A stretch of DNA of 64,000 nucleotides from NCBI GenBank assembly GCA_921293015.1, contig OV121092.1, forward strand, positions 34,417,764-34,481,763, given 5' to 3'. How positions within the stretch are numbered: position 1 is the first letter of the stretch; each line of letters opens with the position of its first letter. A program made the position numbers and the translations under genes. The notes beneath the pieces were generated by a model. That model worked only from the letters and a program-made list of their open reading frames with translations, ran no database searches and was not told the DNA's origin. Source of the stretch: Phorcus lineatus (lineage: Eukaryota; Mollusca; Gastropoda; Trochida; Trochidae). This document shows, one piece after another, positions 1-10,830 of the stretch.

Positions 1-434
1 TTAACTGAACTTTTCATTCCCTTAGTGTACCCATAATTTAAGCATGATACAATTTTAGTTGATGAACTGATGAAATCATTTCTATGAATGTACAATTAAC
101 ATCATTCAAAGAAGGCGATATTTTGAAATAGATTGTATACAAATTATCCAGCCTTCTCATATATCACAGTTATGATACAATATCCAAAGAGATATTGAAT
201 TGTTGCCTTCCTAGGATATGGAAATAATTGTTAACGCATAGGCAATCAGTCATTTAATCACTGAGTTGATGACAGAAATACTATGAATTCCATTAGCCTG
301 TACCAATCTTCAGAAGCATAACACTTTGTGACTATAAGGATAATCATATGGATTAATCATACATTATCAAGTATTGTTCTTCAAAAGCTGTTATCAATGA
401 ATCTGATGTTATCTTTGTTATCAATAATTTTTCA

Positions 435-815
435 GGGGGCGGGTTAGGGTAGGGGCTAGCTCGTTTGGCTTTGGATCAAGAGGTCCTTGGTTAAAATCCT
501 GCCAGGGGCATGACATCTTTGTCTGCAGTAGAGAAGTGTTCTACATGCAGTTAAGTTTGGGTGCAATGCTACAATGAATTTCAGCGCAGTACAGCACAGC
601 TTCATTAGTTCCAGCCCATACATCCAACAGAGACGATTGGGGTTTTTAGGGACTGAAATGGGAGTTTTTCCTTCCGAATGGGGCAGCCGATGCTTGCAGG
701 TTTCTCTGCGATGCATAGCCACAATGGTGTTGTAGGCTTTCTCCCTGCAATAATACTAGCAGCCGCTATATATGTGAAATACTTTTGAAAGCGTTAAAAC
801 CCACATCACCTCACA
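435..815 (+). mobile_element. SINE family 1, copy 1 (tRNA-derived, with internal insertion)
   Basis: The copy starts with a tRNA-like head (GGGGCGGG, a decayed A box, then TTTGGATCAAGAGGTCC and a decayed B box near 500). The body is shared with the other nine copies, and it ends in GCGTTAAAACCC followed by TCACCTCAC. Compared with the roughly 305-bp norm it is longer, because about 70 bp (near 619-688) interrupt the body between AGTTCCAGCC and CGATGCTTGCAGG. The Pol III promoter boxes are too mutated to be active. A 3' SINE end followed by CACCT repeats fits target-primed retrotransposition by a partner LINE. Identification rests on within-window alignment to the other copies; the family name is not known to me. 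Confidence 0.85.
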
Positions 816-1240
816 ATTTCTCACCCCACAATTTTTTACTACAGTATATCCTGCAATATTTAACAGATGTAATTGTTGTGACAGTTGCTGAAAATGTTTC
901 TTTTGATGATAAACAAAGGATAAACAGCAAAATAACTTGCTAACATAAGCGCTGGAGACAATATAACCTTCTGTGTGCATATATTATTCTAGTTACAAGA
1001 AAGTTATTGGGATTGGCATGGTGGAATGACAAGCCCGAGTACCAGAAGCAGAACAATCACTGCTTGTAACAAATGCAAGAATTCCGTACATGTATATTGC
1101 ATTTACTGGATCAGTCATCAAAATATTTTACGAAGAGTAAAACCGGGTTGAATACTTACAGTGACTTGCATTCACGATCGTCACATATATCCTTTATAGT
1201 CCTGGTTAAGTTAACTAATCTCGCTATATGATGAATCTGA
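816..1240. other. AT-rich spacer, nothing recognised
   Basis: I see no coding potential, RNA gene or clear repeat here. Confidence 0.5.
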
Positions 1241-1241
1241 A

Positions 1242-1330
1242 GTTTGACCTTTAGTTGCGACACATCCCGGTAGTTCACTAATAGCAACCATTTCCTGCTC
1301 TTATGAATAGAATAACTTCCATTGTCTGTA
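1242..1330. repeat. Dispersed repeat R1, copy a
   Basis: This stretch aligns with 32,081-32,175. Both contain GTTTGAC, then TAGTTCACTAA or TTGTTCACTAA, CAACCATTTCCTGCT or CAGCCATTTCCTGCT, and AATAACTTNCATTGTCTGT. Two diverged copies 31 kb apart suggest an old interspersed repeat. No ends, tail or target duplication are clear, so the class is unknown. Confidence 0.55.
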
Positions 1331-1656
1331 CAGTCACAAGCCTTGTTTGTAAAAGTTCAAATATGATGTCTGATGGCAAAATAAGCGATAATTATCTATT
1401 TTTCACATTAATTGGTTGGTTGGGACAATACAAGAATTATTTTACAACATATTTTCATTATTATATGATATATTAAGATAAGCTTCTGACTATATTGTAA
1501 AAGGTCACTCAAGATTTCATTATGCATTTAGTTTCATTCGGGATAGAAATTGCAGTAACTAAAAGTAAATACCAAATCTACATTGCAAATGGTATCTATT
1601 AATATGATTTTATATAAAATAATAGTTATACAGAAGAAATTTCATTTGAACTTTAA

Positions 1657-1743
1657 CCCCAGCCTTTGCTGGAACTCTACCATATAAAACGACATGTTTC
1701 TAAGCTTGTCTTCCTCCAAGTTTTACCTACAGTGGCAGAGGGG
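1657..1743. mobile_element. Possible tiny TTAA-bounded MITE
   Basis: An 87-bp segment begins CCCCAGCC and ends GGCAGAGGGG, with TTAA directly outside each end (1653-1656 and 1744-1747). TTAA duplications with CCC/GGG termini are the hallmark of piggyBac-type transposons. The inner terminal repeats match only loosely, so chance in AT-rich DNA is a real alternative. Confidence 0.35.
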
Positions 1744-1747
1744 TTAA

Positions 1748-2800
1748 TTGTTGAACTTTTCAAATTATTTTGATAAATTACCTTTGCACTTCTACATCTG
1801 GTGCCTTTTGATGTTTTCTAAATGTTTCCTACTTTTGGTTTTGGCTGTTGCACTGAAAACACAATTATAATAGAATTTTGTTGGTGGACCAGAACTCAAA
1901 ACCAATACAACCTAGCTCATCGACAAGTTGAGCAATCATTTCGAGAAGTGGTACCTTTTGATTTTCCTAACTTCTTCCATCTTCATATTTTAATACAGTC
2001 AAAGCCACTTCTGATTCCCACTACTTCCACTCGTTGATTGAAAATCTGATCACGTGCCAAGTTTTAGCTGCTGACATTTCTGGTTCAGAGAAAACTCTTT
2101 TTAATTTCAATACAGAATTCCAGTGGGACACACCATGTCATCTACGCATTTTAAAAACTACACTGAAACCACATTTAAATTTCTATTTCATCTACTTCAA
2201 ACCACTCATTGTTGATTTCAGAATTGCAGATGAAATTGAAATCTCTTGCTATTCAATTATGCTCAAATATCAATCTATGGACAGTTGTCTAATCTTGTTG
2301 TCATTGTAAAATTGTATAAATTCACCTGCAAAATGTATTAGATATATATCATCCCAACAGTTAGAGAAGTTCATCTGAAAGATATGTCACACTCTGAAAT
2401 CGATTTCAGAAATGATGACAAGTTTAGTTGTATTATCTTGATTAGTTTTCTAAATCTTGACAGCAACATGTCCGACACTTCTTCATAACTACATTAACAA
2501 ATATCCTAATCAAAATTGCTTAATAGAATTATGGGTTTGTGACGAGATTAAATTGGAGATAACTTGCAATGATTGATTGGGATGTCAAAATCTGTTAGGT
2601 TAGTGACGGCAATATATCATAATTATTGACTTTTTTGTCATTTTTGTATCAATAACAATGATAGACTAATGAAACATTCTAAAAATATCCAAATAGAAAC
2701 AGACTTAATTATTTTTAAAGCAATTTAACACTTCGTGACAGAAATAGTCTTGGTTGTCTTCTAATTAACAGTTGTAAACCTTTAACCATTTAACCATTTC
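1748..2800. other. AT-rich spacer, nothing recognised
   Basis: Two open frames of 71 and 91 codons lie here (1822-2037, 2034-2309 +). Their translations are low-complexity in composition and resemble no family I know. I treat them as chance frames. Confidence 0.5.
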
Positions 2801-2803
2801 AAT

Positions 2804-3106
2804 CATAATGATAATAATATAGAGAGCACCAACCCATCCACTCAGTGGTTGCTAAAGGCGCTTAAAGGAATATTATTACCCTGGTCAAACCCAAGCCTAG
2901 AAGCTAGGTTACCACCAACAAACCTCTTCAACAGGTATCTATTACCTGCTGGGTGAACAGACACACATAAAGTCTCTTGCCAAAGTTCACACTACATGTC
3001 TCTCAACGTGTCTCAGTTTGGGAGCAGGGAATCATGCTTAAAACTCTCATTTAAACTGACCATCCAGCAAGCCGTGACCGATGTTGCTGAACTTCACTAA
3101 TAGCGG
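2804..3106 (-). mobile_element. SINE family 2, copy a (5S-rRNA-like head)
   Basis: Read on the minus strand, the head GAAGTTCAGCAACATCGG followed by GCTGGATGG resembles the internal control region of 5S rRNA (GAAGTTAAGCAAC..TCGG .. TTGGATGGG). The body has the common CTGTTCACCCAGCAG box. The 3' end has GCGCCTTTAGCAACCA, GTGGATGG, TGGTGCT and then ATATTATTATCATTA. That tail matches the 3' end of the L2-like LINE at 54.4-55.1 kb, as expected of a SINE mobilised by that LINE type. A second copy lies at 3,983-4,330. The 5S origin is inferred from about 45 nt. Confidence 0.6.
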
Positions 3107-3202
3107 AATTACTTTATATTATGGGCCTATATCATCCAAAACTGTGTTCCACAGGAGATATTGCTTGTGTAAGATCAAGCAATATCTCATTATTCCTTCT
3201 GA

Positions 3203-3283
3203 CAGTAGATTTACAGTCAAGTTCATGACATCACAATTATTTTACATTACCAAGTAATGACATCACTGACATGACGACATCAC
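3203..3283. repeat. Dispersed repeat R2 with ATGACATCA motifs, copy a
   Basis: This segment aligns over roughly 80 bp with 29,662-29,752. Both share GTCAAGT-CATGACA, TTTTACATTA-CAAGTAATGACATCAC and further ATGACATCA motifs. The reverse complement of the motif (TGATGTCAT) is also tandemly repeated at 17.9 kb. ATGACATCA differs from the CRE/ATF core TGACGTCA by a CpG-to-TpG change, but there is no evidence of function. Confidence 0.55.
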
Positions 3284-3982
3284 TCGGCAAGCTTCGGATA
3301 TTTGTAACTTTTATCAACTTGTGTTGATATATTTGTTATCAGACGACACTTGGGTGAGAATCTCTATTTATCACCCTGTCAAACTTTTCATGTATCATGT
3401 ATCCTTAACATTGTCGCAACATTTTCTTTTCAATTTTATCTTTGATGGTTTTTGTATGCATTCAAAATATCTGATTTTATAATTTTATCTTTGCTCGTTT
3501 CAAACATCAAGCTTCTTCCAGAGTCTCAAGTTAGAAAAATGATGAAGAGAGTTTCCAAAATAATTCTTTACATCTGAAAATGAAATGTTCAAAGAAATAT
3601 TTGATGAATTTCAGTTCTTTCTGCTACAGTGATGACACATACATGGAGTAGTAATCTGTGATCAGAGAGAAGGAAACGGACACCTGTTATCATTAGATAA
3701 GCCCTTAACTCGTCACCTTGTCAAAGCTTATCTGGAAAGGTAAATGGAAATTATTTTTGAAAGTATAAACACATCAGATAACAATGTGATTTGTTAAGAT
3801 TTGTAACAATTATCATCTTGATAAATTGAAATGCATTTTGATGTTTTTAAGCATGCACTTAAAGTATCAGATTTTTCAAATTTCCATAAAAATAGAACAT
3901 CTGAGACATACACACATTATAAAATTTGCTACTTCCCAGTGTGATTTTAACCTTAAATGCATGTTTTGTAAGCTAGGAACTT
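3284..3982. other. AT-rich spacer, nothing recognised
   Basis: There is no coding signal. A 65-codon frame at 3826-4023 (+) ends inside SINE tail sequence and is not credible. Confidence 0.5.
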
Positions 3983-4330
3983 TAATAATTATAAAAATAA
4001 TAAGGATATTTAAATTGCGCTAATCCACGTCACGGAGGGATATGCTCTAAGCGCATCCTGCATTATTACCCTGGTCTAACCCAAGCTGCCGGTTACAGAG
4101 CTCAAGGTCACCTTCAACACAATCTACACCAGGTACCCAATTAGTACTGCTGGGTGAACAGAGGCACAATTTGAATAAAGTCTCTTTCCTAAGGAGACAC
4201 CACAAGTTTTTCACTTGTGCCTGCGGGGCAAAGAATAACCCTTTAAACTCTAAGTTTATACAGAAATGATCGGGTAACCCACCCATCCAGCGAGCCATGC
4301 CAGATATTGCTGAACTTCACTGATAGCAGT
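3983..4330 (-). mobile_element. SINE family 2, copy b (5S-rRNA-like head)
   Basis: Minus-strand order: a head with GAAGTTCAGCAATATCTGGC and CGCTGGATGGGTGGG (5S-like); a body with TGTGCCTCTGTTCACCCAGC and TTGGGTACCTGGTGTAGA; then GGATTAGCGCAATTTAAATA and an ATT-rich tail ending near 3983. It aligns with copy a through the head, the TTCACCCAGCAG box and ACCAGGGTAATAAT. An 83-codon minus frame (4047-4298) is simply a reading of this SINE. Copy b keeps more of the central region than copy a. Confidence 0.65.
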
Positions 4331-5335
4331 CAACTGAGCTAAAATTATTATGTCCTTATTCAAGAGATAGTGTCCATAACCTTCAAAATACACCTTTATT
4401 CAACCAACTCATTGTATATAATATTTGTATTGTATTGTACGTTGTATATATGTATAAATGTTCTTGTACCTCTTATGTCTGCAGCCTGAATTAATATAAA
4501 GTTCAGTTTCGTAGACTATAAACTGTGTCTTATGTTTCCTATTGGTTGCAAGGGGTACAGTTTAAAAGCTATATAAATCTATTCATTTATATATTTTATT
4601 TGATTAGTTCGTAAAATTTCTGCTGAATTGAATATCTTAATGTTGTAACATGTTTCTTTTAGTAATTACATGGTCAATTTGAGTGAAATGTGATACTAAC
4701 AATCAAAAATCAATTGCAAAAAGACAGTAAACAGAGATGAAAACTCGTTAGACTTGACCAGTTTGTCAGGAAAATTTGATAAGAGGTAGCAAAAGTTATA
4801 CTCATCCAAGACGGACCTACTTTAGCACAACAACTAGAGGTGTGGAACGAGGGAACAATTTTGTTCCGTTCTTGCAGAACAACTGGCTGATTTGATTTGC
4901 ATTCAACCTCTTGGCAATTAAATACATAAGTGTCACCAGACCATGTGTATTAAATTGGATATATAAAGTTCTTCTGGATTGTTAAGTTGGAAATCAGTAA
5001 ATTGTTAAATCTTCTGTCACTTATTTGATTAGGGATCTTTAACATTGCACACTGCTAATGAACGAGATATTGCTCCAGCGGCAATAAACATGGTTGAATG
5101 GATATAACACCATCTGTAATGAAGACCATTTTAATGATCATTTTCAAATAATGATCGATATCATGATTTTAACATACTATTTTCATGATTATTTTGACAT
5201 ACCATTTTTATGATCACATTTTTATATATAATTTCATTATTAAAAAAAAAAATCTTTATAATGTTGTTCATAATATTTCATGATAAATATTTTCAATCAT
5301 CTGACTAAATGACAATTTAATCAAGTGTTAACAAT
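4331..5335. other. AT-rich spacer with ATGATC-rich patch
   Basis: No gene is recognised. Around 5118-5225 there is a loose run of ATGAT/ATGATC/TCATGATT motifs, including two 25-bp near-copies of the CATGAT..GACATACCATTTT type. This is simple-sequence-like DNA. Confidence 0.5.
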
Positions 5336-5450
5336 GTATGCATTCAATTGTGAAAAATTTCCTTACTTGGATTTTCTTGAAATCTTCATCAATGCATGCA
5401 TTTGAATCTGATATATTTCCATATTTGGATCTTCTTGTAATCTTACATGT
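5336..5450. repeat. Diverged tandem duplication, about 60-bp unit
   Basis: Two adjacent copies share ATGCATT, TTTCCNTANTTGGAT and TTCTTGNAATCTT in the same order and spacing. The copies are clearly diverged and non-coding. Confidence 0.65.
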
Positions 5451-6427
5451 TTCTCATCCTTTGTGAAACCTTATTTCATGTTTTTCTCTTTCATTTAATT
5501 TGTAACTGGATCTCATTCTTTTATCTTTTAACATCCTTGGCGACCAAGTACATGAGAAGAGATTTAAGCGTCTCTGTTCCTTCATCCAAACAGTTTTAGT
5601 TCTAGGATACCCCAAAGACGTGTTGGAATAGAAAAACATCCAGCAACAACTTACAAAATTAGAAAAAACTTTTCATCATTATTAGCTGTGTCTGAAAGAC
5701 AAGCCCTAATAAAAATTTCTTTCTCTTTCTGTGTCCAACTTCACTTTGGCTTAAGTATTGTACTCAAATGGATTGCTTCCATAAAGTCTCCTGCAATGTT
5801 AAATAGATTGAAAAATCAGATAAGTCGTTGTAGCATGTTTATTTGGGTAATTGGGCAATTTCGCTCAATTTGACCCAGACAATTCAGAATCAATGATAAT
5901 GAAAGCGGAATGATAAAAAAGTTTTAAGTCAAACTCAATTAACTTTATGAAAAGATTGATGATAATATTAAAGAACTGAAAAGTTTTTTTCTAATCTTCA
6001 AAGCAATCTTATTACTTATTAAAACATGGATTCTTATTGTCTAGCTTTGAAGGATGGTGGTTTTTTTCTTAAACACTAAATTTGATATTTGTTATCCATC
6101 AAACATTTTCTTTTAGTTTCTAATTAAGACTCACCTGAAGTCCATCCTTCTTGAATGAGAACAGATTTTTTTATCCTAAAACTATATTTAATTTTGTTAA
6201 TACCCTTCCAAGGAAGTCTCAAAAACTTATTAAGAGAAATTTTGAATTGTGATATTTTTTTTCTAGCTTTACTTTGATGTTTCTGCAAGAAAATCAAATA
6301 AGCTGCATTAAGTGTCTCAGATAAAGTTTCAATTTATCTAATTGGAATTCTCTTCCTTAAGTCTAAAATTCTATATGAATGAAGAGGTTTCTTTTTTATG
6401 CTTAATCTTTTGTTATCCAAGGGTAAA
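5451..6427. other. AT-rich spacer, nothing recognised
   Basis: Pyrimidine-rich AT sequence up to the TTAA at 6428 that marks the next element. No gene is recognised. Confidence 0.5.
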
Positions 6428-6431
6428 TTAA

Positions 6432-8876
6432 CCCTTAAGATGCGGGTCCCGGAATATTCCGGGATGAAATTAGCTTTGCCCGCAAGTCCCCTTAGCGGGA
6501 TGCGAGTAGCACACTCTATTTTTCTCACGCTAACTAATTATGACCGCGGGTCTCGGTAGCGGAGCCCGGAAATTTATTGCCTAGCAGTAGTCTCAGTTCA
6601 ACGCTTGTATTTTCGTTCCGGCTCTCGCTAAGCAACCGTGTTTTGTTTCGTTGGTGTTCTAAATAATGCGCGAACATGCTCCGAAAGTTATGAGAGTATT
6701 GATAATGTTTATCGTACCGAAAATAAGCGTTAAAATCACTCAATTTTCCCCCACTCCCCGCCGCACGTGCTAATAGCCTGTGGGCACTTTCTCCCCGCTC
6801 GCACGAGCTTACCGTCCCGCGCGTGCTATCGTTTGCTTACAAGCCTGCACTCACACCAAACGTACAACCTTATATCGCACGCCCTATGCTCTGAACATTT
6901 GGGCGGATTTCAATACCGGTTGGATCATTTGAAAGAGCAGAAAATTGTCTTCAATTCAATATAAAATACATAACTACACTACCTGAATTGAAGATACAGC
7001 ATGTGCCGCAAAAAAGGTGATTTTTACATATTTTTAGTTTTACACCATTTTGTCACACCAATTTTTACATGATGTGCTCAACGTATTTTGACAATTTTTA
7101 TATCATAAGATAGAGAGAAAGATTGTCTTTCTTTCCATGTAAAATGTGTACATGCGCAAAAATAAATAAAGACACAGCAAGCGCCGCACAAAAAGCTAAT
7201 TTCTCGATTCAAATCATGTAAACTGAACGGCGTTTTTGACATGTGCCTTTCTTTCGCTCATATCTTCTCAACAGCTAGGCGTATTTTGAAATTGATTACC
7301 TCGTGATAAAGAAGGAATAATTGTCTTCGAATTGATATAAAAAAATTATATACACTATATAGAATAAAGATACAGCAAGTTCCGCAAAATTGTGACTTTT
7401 GTTTATTCTTTACGTTTTTACCATTTTCTCGCACTTTATATCACATAAACTTCTCGGTAAATTTTGCAATTTCATATATCAAAATATAGAGAAAAGGATG
7501 ATCTTTATTGCAATATAAAATTGGTATGTACAAGAAAATCAGAAAGGACCCGGCGCGCATCGCACAAACAGGCAATTTCTCTATTCATATTTTGTTGACC
7601 GAGAAGCGATTTATTTTCAACTGCTTTTTACACTTCCTATCCATTTAACGGCAGAGCGCATTATCAACATTTTTATATCACAATAAAGAGGAAAGGATCG
7701 TCTTCAATTCTATATAAAATTTGCAAATCGCAATTAGACAATAAAGGAGCGGTTAGTGATGTCGCAATTATCAAAATCTGTTCTAAAATACCCGAGGGTA
7801 CCATCTTTGCAAACTTTATATATTCCAAACCAAGTGGTACATATTTATTATTTTCATATCATCGTAAAGCAGAAATAAATACCTTCATTTTCATGTGTAA
7901 GTTGCCCATATTTGAATCAAAATAAAACGTGTGGAAACGATGCGACATATGTTGCGGTAAGGCGATTATCAAGGACTTTATTACTAGCTATACCCACGTT
8001 TCGTTGGTAATAACTTCTAATTACAGTGCAAAAGATTGTTATGATTTATTTCTTCTTAAAGAAGAATAAATTGCCTTCAATTCCATATATAATTTGCATG
8101 TATACAAAGCGAATAACATGATTTATAAAGTTGGAAATAAAGACAATTTATTTTGAGTGTGAGTGTATGTTTCAACGGGGATATCCCGCCTGCACGCGCT
8201 GAGCGTGTGCGTTTGCCCGGGGCTATTAGCTTAGTAATATTACTGTGGGGGTCAGAACGTTATCGGGATTTATCATTAACCTGTTTTCGTAATTTATATC
8301 TTTCGTTTAGGATGGCGTATCGTGATAAAATTTATCGTGAAATATAGAGCAAGAAATTAGCTTCAATTCCGTATATAATTTGCATGTGTGCACTCAGTGA
8401 TTAAATGATTTTATAATGTTTGAAATGAAGACAATTTTTAAAATTTAGTAAAATCCGTTCCAGACATATTATAAAAATAATTTTTATATCGATGTGAAGA
8501 GGAACAATTCATCTTTAGTTTCGTTTTGATTTCGCGCATGCGCTCTTGGAATTTATTGAGTTATGGCGCCCGAATTGAAAACAAGTTTACTTCAGTTGTA
8601 GAAACCGTTCCAGGCGTGATAGAAATTTCATTCAAAGTGTCAAGTAAGTATCATCCATTTGTAACATGGGATTCGCCGACTAGCTTTGTATAAAACGACG
8701 ACAACGTCCTTATTCAGCCATGTAAACACACCATATGTTGTTAAAACGGTCGCATCTGGCGGCGCTGGAAAATTCGGCCACAGGGGCTAATTGCATTATT
8801 ACCGTAGCGAGGCGAGTGCTGGAAAATTCAGCCACGGGGGCAAAACTGGTCAAAATAATATTCAGCAACGGAAGGG
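6432..8876. mobile_element. 2.45-kb non-autonomous piggyBac-like transposon
   Basis: TTAA flanks both ends (6428-6431 and 8877-8880), and the termini are CCCTT at the left and AAGGG at the right, as in piggyBac-type elements. A perfect 16-bp palindrome CCCGGAATATTCCGGG lies at 6448-6463, just inside the left end. Near the right end the motif GCTGGAAAATTC-GCCAC occurs twice, about 54 bp apart (8765 and 8819); these could be subterminal transposase-binding motifs. The outer few hundred bases are CpG-rich and GC-rich, unlike the surroundings. The longest internal frames (about 65-69 codons) show no transposase catalytic DDD domain, so mobility would have to be supplied in trans. An internal array fills the middle. 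The ends are well supported, but beyond the first few bases the terminal repeats match poorly. Confidence 0.7.
6948..8530. repeat. Decayed internal tandem array, about 175-200-bp unit
   Basis: A recurring phrase of the form TCTTCAATTC-ATATAAAATTTGCATGTA recurs at about 6948, 7124, 7324, 7500, 7698, 7880, 8072, 8361 and 8513. Spacings are about 176, 200, 176, 198, 182, 192, 289 and 152 bp. Other phrases keep the same order in each unit: AAATAAAGACACAGCAAG, GCCGCACAAAAAG, and TATATCA-AA-AGAGAAAGGAT before the next TCTTC. The array lies wholly inside the TTAA-bounded element, so it probably moved with it. Unit sequences are strongly diverged. Confidence 0.65.
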
Positions 8877-8880
8877 TTAA

Positions 8881-10365
8881 GAGTTCATAACAACTTTGCT
8901 TAACCATTTCATGATTGACTTTAAAAGATTTTTTGCTTATTCAAGTTAAGAAGTCCATTATAACAAGACCCACTTAAGTTTTTGAAGACTAAATTCCTGG
9001 CCCACATTATCTATGAGTAACCTAGAGATGAAGCAATATTTTATTCCCAACAAGCAGGATAAGTATGTAAATAGGATTTACTTAACAAAGCATAAAAGTA
9101 ATTTTTAATCGTTTGGGTATCCTTGGTTCAATGATAAAGAAAAGGAATTCAGTTAATGTTGAAGGATATGTCATAGTATCAGGAATCGAAATAATAAATC
9201 AGATGATATGAGAGTCATATGTCTGTATCATGTTACATATTAAAATTGTTTTATTTTTCCTAAATTCAAGAAGTTTGTCCAAAGTTGGTATTTCTTTTTC
9301 TTAAAAATTCCTGATAATAGGATATCCTCCTGTGTATAAAGAATCATTAATGATAAGATATATCATCATATGGAGAATGTCTATATCCTCAAAACTCAAA
9401 ATGCAATGGCTTGCTTTTATAATTCATTAAAGAAAAGAATTAACTTCAAGAGCCTTAATTAGGAGCTTAAAATTGCTCTTTCAGGTTAGATAAGGTCAGA
9501 AAAAGCAAACCTTTAATCATGGTCTTCTATAGATATTACTAAGGTGATGGTAAATATCTAAGGTGACCTTGACGATATGTGAAAGATGAGTATGTTATGA
9601 AAGGAGATAATTTTGACAAGAGGTTTGTGCATGTTTTAAAAAGAAAGTATACAAAATAAGTTTTGCTTGAAATTTAAAAAAAAATTTATGGGCCTTGATT
9701 TGGCTTGGGAGCTGTTCAGTAAGATCTAGGGAAACATAAACATAAGAACCCAATATGATTCATATTGACTATCATAATTTTCTACATTAAAGGTTCATGA
9801 AAAGTACATTATAATGTCAGACAAGTGAAATCTCAGAAGCTTAGCATGATATTAGTAAATAAAGTCATGAAGTAAAATTAATCTTCTTAAAACTTGAATT
9901 CTGGTTTGTGTTAAACATAATGAAGTTTTGAAGGCTATATGTGACCATCTGCTGATGGTGCAAGATAAAATTTACTAAATTAATCATTTATTTTGTTATG
10001 ATATTTTAAAGATATTCTTGGCGAAGTTAATTAACTTTTCTATTACAGTGGTATTCTTGGAGAGTTCACATGATAATGATGAAGATATTAATCAAAAGGA
10101 TTTTAAAATTTCATTTAGTTCAGGTGCATCCAGTGCCTGTAGTGCAGAAACATATCAAAACATTCTTGTAAACTCAGGATACAGAGCGCCGCCAAGCAGT
10201 GAAACCACAATCCCATCTTTAAATCTCTTTTTATGACAAATCCAGGAATCAAAACCAAGATTCCAAAGGTGCTATAGCAGCTGACCTCTATGCCAGAATC
10301 TTTCTGGTCAAACCAGGGTTGCAGAAATTGGTCTATTTGCCTGACGTGTCTGACTGGAAACCTTA
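8881..10365. other. AT-rich spacer, nothing recognised
   Basis: No repeats or gene are recognised. A 108-codon minus frame (10115-10441) crosses into the local duplication that follows and resembles nothing I know. Confidence 0.5.
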
Positions 10366-10830
10366 GAACTTCCATGGTTCTATACTGATCAGCAGGTTTA
10401 TTGCTGAATTCAAAATCAAGAAAGAAATTAAAACTGTACATTTGTTACCGAATTCTATCAGATTTGTCTCTTGAAACAATCACAAAGTTCTTGTACAAAG
10501 CGGACAAATTAGGACCATTGATGACCATAGCGAGTTGGGGTTTCACGTCGCTTTCAAGACTATTTCACTTGTATTGTGGCTGCTAGTATTATTGCAGAGA
10601 GAAACTTACACCATTGTGTCTATGCATTGCAATGAAACCTGCCGGCATCAGCTGGAAGTATTGAACCATGGGTTGTACTGTGCTGAAATTTAGTGTAGCT
10701 TTGCACCCAAACCTTACTGCATGTAGAACAGTTCTCTACTGCAGACAAAGTTGCCGAGCAACTGGCAGGATTTGAAACACAGACCTCTTGATCTGAAGCG
10801 GAACGCTCTAACCACTGCACTATCCCGCCC
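10366..10830. repeat. Local duplication block, copy 1 (includes a SINE)
   Basis: The first 165 bp (10366-10530) align with 13274-13433: GAACTTC, TGGTTCTATA, GTATATTGCTGAA or GTTTATTGCTGAA, AACTGTACATTT, CTTGTACNA and GGACAAATTAGGA-CATTGATGACCAT. Both blocks then run into a minus-strand SINE 1 copy. Shared flank plus a SINE at the same place means one block was copied from the other after the SINE had inserted. The alternative is one larger composite repeat. Confidence 0.65.
10531..10830 (-). mobile_element. SINE family 1, copy 2
   Basis: This is a full-length minus-strand copy. The tRNA-like head is at the right (the minus strand begins GGGCGGGATAGTGCAGTGG) and the 3' GTTTCACGTCGCTTTC complement is at the left. 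The A box (TAGTGCAGTGG) is good; the B box is damaged. The sense strand stays open through most of the SINE, which gives a 138-codon frame (10620-11036) that is a repeat artefact. No clear target duplication, consistent with a duplicated block. Confidence 0.88.

Noticed and set aside
10115-10441. 108-codon minus-strand gene
   Set aside because: No domain, no start context worth noting, and it overlaps duplicated non-coding sequence that is not open in the second copy.
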